5,976 nt of DNA from Campylobacterota bacterium (GCA_003561815.1 PWVP01000108.1:1-5976), one strand, 5' to 3'. Shown: positions 1-5,976, counted from the first letter of the stretch. Program-made: numbers and translations. Notes: generated by a model not told the origin, from the sequence alone.

Positions 1-1
1 G

Positions 2-103
2 ATTATCGAACGCAATTTTAGTGGCCAGATAGCGGTAGAGAACACCCCTAAAGGGGCTCGCTTCACGCTCAATATCCCCTTAACAAAGGATTCTCATGCT
101 TAA
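2..103 (+). CDS. Sensor histidine kinase, C-terminal end (partial)
   Basis: Only the last 33 residues and the TAA stop are in the window; the 5' part lies upstream. The visible peptide (FSGQIAVENTPKGARFTLNIPL) matches the end of a HATPase_c domain: a G-x-I beta strand, then the G2-box-like G-A-x-F, then the final beta strand ending in I-P-L. Such kinases bind ATP here and autophosphorylate a histidine further upstream, then pass the phosphate to a response regulator. The gene overlaps the start of the REC-GGDEF-EAL gene by 8 bp, so the two are very probably cognate partners translated together. Its sensor domain and membrane topology cannot be seen. Another GHKL-type ATPase is possible, but the response regulator next door makes a kinase far more likely. 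Confidence 0.85.
   Translation: MIERNFSGQIAVENTPKGARFTLNIPLTKDSHA
85..90 (+). promoter_or_regulatory. Ribosome binding site for the EAL response regulator
   Basis: AAAGGA sits 5 bases before the ATG at 96, inside the 3' end of the kinase gene. It decides the start: the other candidate Met, residue 12 (ATG at 129), comes just before the first beta strand of the REC domain but has no purine-rich stretch in front of it. Confidence 0.7.
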
Positions 104-1769
104 AGAACTCAAAGAGCTTACCTGGCCCATGCGGGTCCTGCTGGTGGATGACGAAGAGATCATCAGGGAGCACGTTAAGACCCTCTTTTCGAATCTTTTT
201 CACCATGTGGAGGTGGCCGCCAATGGCGCACTGGGGCTTGATCTCTATCGCCAGCGGGGTGCGGGCTTCTTTGATCTGGTGGTCACCGATATCCAGATGC
301 CTGTGATGGACGGCCTTGAGATGGCGGCTGCCATTAGCGATCTCTCATCCGAGCAGCGATTGATTGTGATCTCGGCCCACAATGAGCCGGAGTTCTTTAC
401 GCGGGCGATCGAGATCGGGGTAGATGGCTTCATTATTAAGCCCGCACAGCCTCGTCAGCTCTATGAGACCCTGCGCCGTTCGGCGGTTGTGGTTCGAGCA
501 CATAAAGAGAACCAGCGCTACCGGGAGAGCCTGGAGCAGATGGTTCAGGAGCGGGTTGAGGAGATCGAGGAGCTCATGAGTCGCGATCCGCTCACCGGGT
601 TGGGTAATCGCCAGAAACTGATTCGTGATATGGAGCAGTCTGGGGGTGGTGCCCTGATTGTGCTCGATATGGATTACTTTGGTGAAATCAATGACTTTTA
701 TGGCCACCGGGTGGGCGATATGGTTATCGTAGAGCTTGCCAATCGTGTGTTTAGTATCCTGCCAAAAGAGTGCCGTCTGTATCGATACCACGGTGCCCGG
801 TTGGCCATTGTTGCCCCTGATGGGTTTGAGCGAAACAGGGTTGTGCTGCTGGCGCGCGATTTGTGTGACCAGCTGAGTCATGAGCATATCGAGATTGGTG
901 GCAGCAGCTTTACATTTGAAGTCACGACCGCGGTGAGCTTTGAGGCGCCCCATGTGCGATTCAAGACAGCCGAGATGGCACTCAACCATGCCCAGACTCA
1001 CCATATAGGGTCGCTTGTTTATCGGGATACTTTGATGCTAGAGGCCACCCATCAACACAACATTGAGTGGACTAAACGGTTTACTGAGGCACTACGAGAG
1101 GGCAGGGTGGTACCCTACTTTCAGCCTATCTGCAACACCCAAACCGGTAAGGTCGAGAAGTACGAGGCTCTAGCCAGAATGATGGAGGGGGATGGGTCGG
1201 TCATAGTGCCAGGACTCTTTATTGATATCGCCAAACGATCCAGGCAGTATTTGGCCATGACGCGCACAATCTTTGACCAAGCCATGGCCGCACTGGAGAA
1301 TACGGATGCCTCGGTGTCGGTCAATCTGACCCTGGAGGATCTTCTCTGCGAGGAGACCACTGGCCATATTCTCTCCACCTTGCGTGTGCTCCCCTCTGAG
1401 CGTATCGTACTGGAGCTCGTAGAGTCTGAGGGGATTGAGAACTTTGAGCAGGTGGCAAGGTTCTTTGGGCAGGCCAAAGAGGCCGGAGCCAAAACAGCTA
1501 TCGATGATTTTGGTAGCGGGTACAGTAACTTCTCCTATCTACTCAAACTCAAGGTGGACTACATCAAGATTGACGGCTCGCTTATTCAGGCGCTCAATGA
1601 CGATCCGGCCGCCCATGCGGTGGTGGAGACGATCGTTAGCTTTGCCCATCAGAACGGATTTGAAACCATCGCTGAGTTTGTCTCTGATGAGTCAATACTG
1701 GAGCGAGTAAAGGCGCTGGGGATTGGCTACTCTCAAGGCTATCACATTGGTAAGCCGGGGCTGCTATGA
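96..1769 (+). CDS. Response regulator with REC, degenerate GGDEF and EAL (c-di-GMP phosphodiesterase)
   Basis: A 557-residue cytoplasmic signalling protein. Residues about 12-130 are a REC domain with the acidic pair D18/D19, phospho-acceptor D65 (TDIQMPVMDG), S93 and K115. A charged helix (about 137-162), probably coiled coil, links it to a GGDEF domain (about 163-312). That domain keeps RDPLTGLGNR, D191/D193, ND and GH..GD, but the signature is HGARL (232-236) and the upstream RxxD inhibitory site is absent, so it should not make c-di-GMP. The EAL domain (about 325-557) keeps the expected residues: E357-A-L, N410, E440, D470/D471 in DDFGSGYS, K491/D493, E527 (AEFV instead of the usual AEGV) and Q547. 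The predicted reaction is hydrolysis of c-di-GMP to pGpG, controlled by phosphorylation from the kinase encoded just upstream. It overlaps that gene by 8 bp and the next gene by 4 bp (ATGA). The motifs are clear; the phosphodiesterase activity and its direction of control are inferred. Confidence 0.93.
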   Translation: MLKELKELTWPMRVLLVDDEEIIREHVKTLFSNLFHHVEVAANGALGLDLYRQRGAGFFDLVVTDIQMPVMDGLEMAAAISDLSSEQRLIVISAHNEPEFFTRAIEIGVDGFIIKPAQPRQLYETLRRSAVVVRAHKENQRYRESLEQMVQERVEEIEELMSRDPLTGLGNRQKLIRDMEQSGGGALIVLDMDYFGEINDFYGHRVGDMVIVELANRVFSILPKECRLYRYHGARLAIVAPDGFERNRVVLLARDLCDQLSHEHIEIGGSSFTFEVTTAVSFEAPHVRFKTAEMALNHAQTHHIGSLVYRDTLMLEATHQHNIEWTKRFTEALREGRVVPYFQPICNTQTGKVEKYEALARMMEGDGSVIVPGLFIDIAKRSRQYLAMTRTIFDQAMAALENTDASVSVNLTLEDLLCEETTGHILSTLRVLPSERIVLELVESEGIENFEQVARFFGQAKEAGAKTAIDDFGSGYSNFSYLLKLKVDYIKIDGSLIQALNDDPAAHAVVETIVSFAHQNGFETIAEFVSDESILERVKALGIGYSQGYHIGKPGLL

Positions 1770-3193
1770 GGGTCCTGCTCACTGGCGCTAACGGCTACAT
1801 CGGTAGACGGCTCAAGCGGGTTCTTAAAACGGTACCAGAGATTCAGCTGCGGCTAATGGTGCGCAATGCTGCCACGCTGGGTGCCGAAGCCCAGGGGTTA
1901 GAGGTGGTGGAGGCCAGCACATTCGATCCCGCCTCTTTGCGCCGGGCTTTAGCGGGGGTGGATGTGGCCTACTACCTGATCCACGCGCTCGCCTCCGGGC
2001 CGGACTTTCGCCAAAAAGATCACCTCAGTGCAGAGAACTTTCTGCAAGCGGCCATCGAGTGCGGCGTGAAGCGCATCATCTACCTTGGTGGCCTGGGGGA
2101 TAAAACAAACGCCAGTGAGCACCTTATCAGCCGTATCGAAACCGGGGAGGTTCTCTCCTCTAGGCCCGATCAGATCCAGACACTTTGGTTCCGCGCCGGT
2201 GTGATTATCGGTTCAGGCAGCGCCAGCTTTGAGATTATCCGCAATCTCGTCCAGAAGCTGCCTGTTTTAATCACCCCCAAGTGGGTGAGTACCCCTGCTC
2301 AACCCATCGGGGTGGGGGATGTGGTGCGCTACCTAAGCGAAGCGGCTACCCTCCCTCATGGTGAGAGTGAGGTGATTGATATCGGCACCGAAGCGATGAG
2401 CTATGGTGAGATTATGCTCCGTGCTGCCAAGGTGATGGGGCTCAAACGGCGGCTGATTGCCGTGCCAGTTCTCACCCCCAATCTCTCCTCCTACTGGCTG
2501 ACCCTCTTCACGCCGGTGCCTTTCACGGTGGCGCACTCGCTCATCGAGGGGCTCTCCTCCCCGGTGCTGGTCCAAAACGATCGAGCGCAGGCGCTCTTTG
2601 GCTTTAGTCCACAGCCCTATGAGGCGGCGGTGGCTAAGGCGATAGAGGAGATCGAAGCCAATCAGGTCATCAGTCGCTGGAGCGATAGCGATGGCGCGGC
2701 GTGGGAGAAGCACCAATCGGCTGATATCGCTGATGCGATTTTGATTGATCGGCGGCGTATGCCCCTGGGTGAACTGAGTGCCCATCAGGTTTACCGATCG
2801 ATCACCAGTTTAGGTGGTGATTCGGGCTGGTTTGATTATGATTGGCTCTGGGAGCTGAGCGGGGCGATCGATAAGCTCCTGGGAGGCTATGGGACCAACC
2901 GGGGTCGTCGCGATGCCTGTGATTTGCGTCTGGGGGAGTGTCTGGACTTTTGGCGGGGGGGGGATCTGCAGCCTGATGTGCGGCTGCTGCTTTTTGCCCA
3001 GATGCGGCTGCCCGGCCGGGCGTGGCTGGAGTTTGTGATTTGGGAGGGGGAGCTGATCCAGACGGCCTACTTCTACCCCAGCGGTGTGCTCGGGCGGCTC
3101 TACTGGTATGCGCTGCTTCCGGCGCACTTTTTTATCTTTCGCAATCTTATCAAGCGGATCGTTGAGAGGGCAGCGCAAATGGGTAAAGTGTGA
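1766..3193 (+). CDS. ybjT-like: YbjT-like NAD(P)-binding SDR protein with DUF2867 domain
   Basis: A 475-residue protein, close to my recollection of about 476 for E. coli YbjT. Residues 1-300 form an atypical SDR/NmrA-type Rossmann domain: beta1 with the dinucleotide-binding TGANGYIG (6-13), a basic residue after beta2 (MVRN, 31-34) that would suit NADP, YYLIHAL (69-75), and KRIIYLGGLG (102-111). There is no clear YxxxK catalytic pair, as is usual in NmrA-like members, so enzyme activity is uncertain. Residues about 340-468 match DUF2867: SLGGDSGWFDYDWLW, GYGTNRGRRD, LDFWR, RLPGRAWLEF, GRLYWYALLPAHFF. The hydrophobic C-terminal stretch (about 443-465) could touch the membrane, but I see no signal peptide. 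Its ATG lies inside the stop of the EAL gene (ATGA) and no strong Shine-Dalgarno precedes it, which suggests coupled translation. A run of nine G at 2955-2963 lies in frame inside DUF2867 (R397-G-G-D400). The substrate is unknown. Confidence 0.9.
   Translation: MRVLLTGANGYIGRRLKRVLKTVPEIQLRLMVRNAATLGAEAQGLEVVEASTFDPASLRRALAGVDVAYYLIHALASGPDFRQKDHLSAENFLQAAIECGVKRIIYLGGLGDKTNASEHLISRIETGEVLSSRPDQIQTLWFRAGVIIGSGSASFEIIRNLVQKLPVLITPKWVSTPAQPIGVGDVVRYLSEAATLPHGESEVIDIGTEAMSYGEIMLRAAKVMGLKRRLIAVPVLTPNLSSYWLTLFTPVPFTVAHSLIEGLSSPVLVQNDRAQALFGFSPQPYEAAVAKAIEEIEANQVISRWSDSDGAAWEKHQSADIADAILIDRRRMPLGELSAHQVYRSITSLGGDSGWFDYDWLWELSGAIDKLLGGYGTNRGRRDACDLRLGECLDFWRGGDLQPDVRLLLFAQMRLPGRAWLEFVIWEGELIQTAYFYPSGVLGRLYWYALLPAHFFIFRNLIKRIVERAAQMGKV
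2955..2963 (+). repeat. G9 homopolymer inside the ybjT-like gene
   Basis: Nine consecutive G bases encode part of R397-G398-G399-D400. The frame on both sides matches DUF2867, so the present length is the in-frame one. Gain of one G would bring a TGA at 2974-2976 into frame (window numbering). Loss of one G would bring TGA at 3036-3038 into frame. Either would remove roughly the last 50-75 residues of the domain. Confidence 0.9.
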
Positions 3194-3250
3194 CGATCGG
3201 CTAGCGTCAGAGTGGCTGCGGATTAAAGGGGCGACCTGCCTAAAGCGCGC
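3194..3250. other. Short intergenic gap between convergent genes
   Basis: These 57 bases separate the 3' ends of the ybjT-like gene (plus) and the small exported protein gene (minus). A possible weak stem pairs GGCG near 3230 with CGCC near 3248 around a 14-base loop. No run of T follows it on the plus strand and only a poor one on the minus strand, so I do not call a terminator. I see no other structure. Confidence 0.6.
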
Positions 3251-3571
3251 CTAAAAAAAGCAGTCGTTATACTCAAAGTCAGAGACCATGATGCAGTGCG
3301 CGTGGATGGGGTCAAGCACCCGTTTGCGCGCCACATAAGGGGCGAAGGGGTCGCGAAACTCCAATAAAAAGAGCACCTTCGCCCCCTCGATCCAGCGGTA
3401 GGCCATCAGTCGGCACGGTCGATCGTCGCAGCCGGTTGCGTTGACATTTCCTGAGAGGCTCACGCGTTGACCGCGTAACTCCCCGCGGTCCACATGCCCC
3501 CAGAAGATATCAAGCGTATCATCCGCCTGCAAAAAAAGTGCCAGAATCAAGAGCGTTATTGCCGTTCTCAT
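3251..3571 (-). CDS. Small predicted exported protein with four cysteines, unknown family
   Basis: A 106-residue protein read on the minus strand from ATG at 3571-3569 to TAG at 3253-3251. Residues 1-16 (MRTAITLLILALFLQA) look like a Sec signal peptide: one basic residue, a hydrophobic core, then a likely cut after LQA, leaving DDTLDIFWGHV as the mature start. The mature part has four cysteines (C48 and C53 in GCDDRPC, C93 in HC, C104 in DC), enough for two disulfides or a metal site, and beta-rich stretches such as QRVSLSGNV and KVLFLLEF that could suit an OB-like fold. I recognise no family. The frame stays open to 3733, but the extra N-terminus would overlap the divergent promoter and the coding start of the CinA-like gene. 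The start at 3571 is preferred because it creates a signal peptide; AGAGAC just before it is only a weak ribosome site. The gene sits alone on this strand. Confidence 0.65.
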   Translation of the reverse strand: MRTAITLLILALFLQADDTLDIFWGHVDRGELRGQRVSLSGNVNATGCDDRPCRLMAYRWIEGAKVLFLLEFRDPFAPYVARKRVLDPIHAHCIMVSDFEYNDCFF

Positions 3572-3591
3572 GGTGTCTCTATATCGGAAAA

Positions 3592-3600
3592 TGGTATGAT
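3592..3600 (+). promoter_or_regulatory. Extended -10 promoter for the CinA-like gene
   Basis: TGGTATGAT fits the extended -10 pattern TGnTATAAT with one mismatch (TATGAT). No good -35 element is visible 16-18 bases upstream, which is usual for extended -10 promoters. Transcription would start near 3607, giving a leader of about 28 bases that contains the AAGGAG ribosome site. On the opposite strand TATCAT (3601-3596) could serve as a weak -10 for the small exported protein gene. Sequence evidence only. Confidence 0.55.
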
Positions 3601-3615
3601 AATTGCAACCATACC
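3593..3615. promoter_or_regulatory. Inverted repeat over the -10 and start region, possible operator
   Basis: GGTATG (3593-3598) and CATACC (3610-3615) are exact inverted copies separated by 11 bases, with centres 17 bases apart. They bracket the -10 and predicted start point of the rightward promoter and also lie upstream of the divergent gene. This could be a regulator site or chance; the arms are only 6 bases long. Confidence 0.3.
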
Positions 3616-3620
3616 GCTTA

Positions 3621-3626
3621 AAGGAG
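3621..3626 (+). promoter_or_regulatory. Ribosome binding site for the CinA-like gene
   Basis: AAGGAG ends 8 bases before ATG at 3635. This strong site fixes the start and rules out the upstream in-frame ATG at 3494, which would add 47 residues with no family match and run through the promoter. Confidence 0.85.
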
Positions 3627-3634
3627 TCGGCTCG

Positions 3635-4378
3635 ATGCGTTTTGTGGCGGTGATCATCGGAAGCGAGCTGCTCGATGGGCGGCGAAAAGATGGCCATTTC
3701 GATTTTCTCCGCCGTGAGCTGGCCCGTCGCCACTGGTCGCTTTCAGCCAGCCTGAGTGTCGCGGATGAGCCCGATCTCATCGAGTCGCTTTTTGCGTTGG
3801 CACAGGCCGATTCGCAGATGGTGCTTTTTAGCTTCGGCGGCATCGGGGCCACGCCTGATGACTACACGCGCCGTTGTGCGGCCAATGTCTTCACCGCTGG
3901 ACGCCTGGCGCTGCACCCGGAGGGTCAGGAGCGGATCCGTCGCCGTTTTAAGAGCCCAAGCGACTATCAGCTGGAGATGGTTCGCTTCCCCGAAGGGGCC
4001 GGTTTGCTCAATAACCCCGTTAACGATGTGCCTGGATTTTATCTGCATGAACGCCTCTTTTTTATGCCCGGCTTCCCCTCCATGGCCCATCCGATGGTTA
4101 TCGAGGCGCTCGATCGCTTCTATCCGGCGGGCACACAGCGCCACACGCGCACTCTGATCGCGCAGTGTGGCGAGGGGCAGATGATGGATCTGATGCGCTC
4201 GCTGCCAGATACCGTAGAGCTCTCCTGCCTGCCCGAATCCTCCGGCGAAAAAAGAGAGACGACACTTATGCTCAAAAGCGACGATGTAGAGAGAGTGAGC
4301 GAGTGGTTTGAGTTTCTCTGCCAAGGGCTCGATCAAGCGGCGATCGCCTACCGAAGAGAGGGAGCTGATGGAGTTTAG
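3635..4378 (+). CDS. CinA-like protein, stand-alone molybdopterin-binding (MoCF) domain
   Basis: A 247-residue cytoplasmic protein. Residues about 1-165 are the MoCF_biosynth/COG1058 fold shared by MogA, MoeA and the N-terminal half of CinA: IIGSELLDGRRKDGHF (7-22), SVADEP (41-46), and the glycine loop FSFGGIGATPDDYTR (65-79). FPEGAGLLNNPVND and FFMPGFPSMAHPM follow. Residues about 166-247 occupy the position of the middle domain of CinA. The nicotinamide-nucleotide deamidase (PncC) domain that completes the roughly 400-residue CinA is missing, and the TAG stop looks genuine because another gene starts just before it. In CinA this fold has been linked to ADP-ribose pyrophosphatase activity. 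Whether this short form acts on nucleotides, pterins or neither cannot be told from sequence. A molybdenum-cofactor role is possible, but no moa, mog or moe gene is in view. Annotators commonly name such proteins competence/damage-inducible protein A, although competence involvement is unsupported. It starts a plus-strand unit with its own promoter. Confidence 0.88.
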   Translation: MRFVAVIIGSELLDGRRKDGHFDFLRRELARRHWSLSASLSVADEPDLIESLFALAQADSQMVLFSFGGIGATPDDYTRRCAANVFTAGRLALHPEGQERIRRRFKSPSDYQLEMVRFPEGAGLLNNPVNDVPGFYLHERLFFMPGFPSMAHPMVIEALDRFYPAGTQRHTRTLIAQCGEGQMMDLMRSLPDTVELSCLPESSGEKRETTLMLKSDDVERVSEWFEFLCQGLDQAAIAYRREGADGV

Positions 4379-5976
4379 TTTCGAGTACAAAACCCCCTTT
4401 TCGCCCCATATGCTTATCGTGGGCGAGCACCTTATGGCGCTGGTGGATAACCAGACCACCATCCACTATCTCGATCCCGTCAGCGGCAAGGCGGTTGGCG
4501 ATCAGCCCTTTGAGGCGCCGCTGGAGCACCCCCACTTTCGAGGAAACGCCTCTGCGCCCGATGGGCAGCGGATTGTGCTCTTTTTCCCTGAGAAGATCCA
4601 CACCTACCTTCTGGCCTTCGATAGCGCCACGGGCCGCTTTAAGCGTCAGAACTTTCTAAGCTGGAGCGAGGCGGCCAGCGAGGTGAGTGTCTTTTCTAAA
4701 GATGGCCAGATGGTCGCCACCGGTGGCAACGATGGCCGTGTCTGTATCTACCGCACCGACAATGGCCGGCTTCTGACCATCCCACCACGCCACAACGAGT
4801 ACATCTTCGCCCTCGATTTTAGCAGCGATGGATCGCTGATCGCCTACGCCAGCTTTAAAAAGCGGCTCAGTGTCTACGATCTCGCCCGCCACGCGCTGCT
4901 TTCGGGCTATACCCATAAAGAGGTGATCAACTGCGTGGCCTTTATGCACCGCAGCAGCTTTTTGGTGATGGGTAGCCGGGATAATAAGGTCGTGCTCTTT
5001 GATGTGATCAATGGTTTCGTCATCCGTGAACTGATCAGCACGGTCAACTGGCCCATGGCGCTCTATGTCGATCCAGAGGATCAGTTCTGTTTCGTCTCCG
5101 ATAAGGCGGGCTATCTCTACCTGATCGACCTCTCGGTGCCCGAGCCCGATAGTGAGCCCATCTTTAGCTCCAAATCGGTCGTGGTGGATATCAAACGGCG
5201 GGCCGAGGCGATCTACTTCGCCTTCGATGACGGCTCGGTACGGATTTTGGATATGGCCGCTGAGCGGGAGAAGTTTACCGCCTCGATCGAGAAAAAAGAC
5301 ATGGCGAGCATGTATCAACTGATGCAGGATAATCCGGTGCTCAAGTTCAGCGCCACCGGGGTTCTGGGCGGAATGGATGAGCGGTTTAACGACCACTTCT
5401 CCAAAGCGGTTCTTCTGATCGCCAAAGGCAAAACCGATGCGGCCAAAGAGGCGATGGGTGATCTGCTGGAGTTTCCCACCTACCAAAAGCGCTTTGAGGC
5501 GGTGAGTCGCCACGCTTCGAAGGTGGTCACCTTCTGGCAGCTGATCCAGTCAGGCCAGTACGCAGAGGCCTACAGCATGGCCTCAGAGGGGGACTTTTAT
5601 CGTCGATTGCCCCTCTATAAGATGCTCGAAGATCGCTTTAACCAGCGCTTTTATGAGGCGGTCAAAGCGCTCAATGCGCCAGGGGCCGATCCTCAAAAGG
5701 TGCGCGAAGAGCTGACCCTCTTTATGAAAGTGCCCCAAAAGGAGGCGGTGATCAAGTCGATGCTCCGCAGCCCGGAGATCTTCGCTAAAGCCCAGCGCGC
5801 TGCCGATGAGAAGGATTGGCCGGAGCTGGGCCGACTGGTCGAGAAGTTTAAGATGCTGCGCGGTGCGCCGGTGGTGCAGGCGTACCAGACGATGCTTCAG
5901 GAGCAGGAGGAGCGGTTTTTGACCCTGATGGCTGCCGGACGGTTTGAGGAGGCGTTTGAGCCGGCGAAGTTCCTAA
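4368..5976 (+). CDS. WD40-like beta-propeller plus alpha-helical repeat protein (partial, 3' end missing)
   Basis: The frame is open from ATG at 4368 to the window edge: 536 residues visible, no stop reached. The start overlaps the CinA-like gene by 11 bp and has AGGGAG 3 bases before it, a short spacing; MEFSFEYKTPF leads straight into the first strand. Residues about 1-300 look like a WD40-type propeller. Blade-closing strands recur at KIHTYLLAFD (76-85), DGRVCIYRTD (122), KRLSVYDL (165), DNKVVLFDV (205), GYLYLIDL (248) and DGSVRILDM (288), preceded by turns such as FSKDGQMVATGG and FSSDGSLIAYAS. From about 305 on it is helical, with recurring helix-turn-helix units marked by LIAKGKTDAAKEAM, LIQSGQYAEAYSMA, DEKDWPELGRLVEKF and LMAAGRFEEAFEPA, like TPR or other solenoids. 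No signal peptide or membrane segment is seen, so it is probably cytoplasmic. The likely role is a protein-interaction scaffold; no enzyme motif is visible and the function is unknown. Confidence 0.85.
   Translation, partial: MEFSFEYKTPFSPHMLIVGEHLMALVDNQTTIHYLDPVSGKAVGDQPFEAPLEHPHFRGNASAPDGQRIVLFFPEKIHTYLLAFDSATGRFKRQNFLSWSEAASEVSVFSKDGQMVATGGNDGRVCIYRTDNGRLLTIPPRHNEYIFALDFSSDGSLIAYASFKKRLSVYDLARHALLSGYTHKEVINCVAFMHRSSFLVMGSRDNKVVLFDVINGFVIRELISTVNWPMALYVDPEDQFCFVSDKAGYLYLIDLSVPEPDSEPIFSSKSVVVDIKRRAEAIYFAFDDGSVRILDMAAEREKFTASIEKKDMASMYQLMQDNPVLKFSATGVLGGMDERFNDHFSKAVLLIAKGKTDAAKEAMGDLLEFPTYQKRFEAVSRHASKVVTFWQLIQSGQYAEAYSMASEGDFYRRLPLYKMLEDRFNQRFYEAVKALNAPGADPQKVREELTLFMKVPQKEAVIKSMLRSPEIFAKAQRAADEKDWPELGRLVEKFKMLRGAPVVQAYQTMLQEQEERFLTLMAAGRFEEAFEPAKFL

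Noticed and set aside
345..1004. Minus-strand open frame of 219 residues antisense to the REC-GGDEF-EAL gene
   Set aside because: The plus-strand frame carries intact REC and GGDEF landmarks throughout; the antisense product shows no recognisable domain.
1435..1710. Plus-strand open frame of 91 residues inside the EAL domain in another frame
   Set aside because: Lies fully within the intact EAL coding sequence and encodes a low-complexity Arg/Ser-rich product without motifs.
3225..3260. Possible terminator hairpin between the convergent genes
   Set aside because: The stem is only about four base pairs with a long loop, and no T-run follows in the right position on either strand.
3494..3634. 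Upstream extension of the CinA-like gene to ATG 3494
   Set aside because: The added 47 residues overlap the small minus-strand gene and the promoter. AAGGAG and the start of the family fold point to ATG 3635.
3572..3733. Upstream extension of the small exported protein to a start at 3733
   Set aside because: It would bury the signal peptide inside the protein and run through the divergent promoter and the start of the CinA-like gene.
3743..4462. Minus-strand open frame of 239 residues antisense to the CinA-like gene
   Set aside because: It spans the junction of two well-supported plus-strand genes and has no motifs; it is a shadow of GC-rich coding sequence.
4656..5513. Long minus-strand open frame (285 residues) antisense to the WD40-like gene
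   Set aside because: It is rich in His, Asp and Arg with no motif, has no upstream partner, and mirrors the codon bias of the plus-strand propeller gene, whose repeats are clear.

Overview
The window reads as chromosomal DNA from a Gram-negative bacterium of moderately high GC (mid-50s percent, judged by eye). The wording of the EAL domain (DDFGSGYSNF, KIDGSLI, AEFV, YSQGY) and of the CinA-like protein (GGIGATPDDYTR, NNPVND, FFMPGFPSMAHPM) is the style I associate with Campylobacterota and related sulfur or hydrogen oxidisers. This would be an unusually GC-rich member. The taxonomic placement is inference from memory and was not checked by a search.

Left block, plus strand, 1-3193: the last 33 residues of a sensor histidine kinase overlap a response regulator with a REC, degenerate GGDEF and intact EAL layout. 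That gene in turn overlaps, by ATGA, a YbjT-like NAD(P)-binding SDR protein with a C-terminal DUF2867 domain. The three are packed like one operon: a two-component signal would end in c-di-GMP breakdown, with a co-translated oxidoreductase-like protein of unknown substrate behind it.

Middle, 3194-3634: a 57-bp gap holds no convincing terminator. A small minus-strand gene (3251-3571) follows, encoding a predicted exported 106-residue protein with four cysteines and no recognised family. A 63-bp divergent intergenic region separates it from the next plus-strand gene and carries a good extended -10 promoter and a strong ribosome binding site for that gene.

Right block, plus strand, 3635-5976: a 247-residue CinA-like molybdopterin-binding-fold protein without the C-terminal CinA deamidase domain overlaps by 11 bp a long gene that runs off the window. 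The latter encodes an N-terminal WD40-like beta-propeller followed by an alpha-helical repeat region (536 residues visible). No RNA genes, mobile elements, CRISPR arrays or large repeats were seen. Nothing here amounts to a clearly new system. The most interesting items are the propeller-plus-solenoid protein, a G9 tract inside the ybjT-like gene, and the orphan exported cysteine protein.
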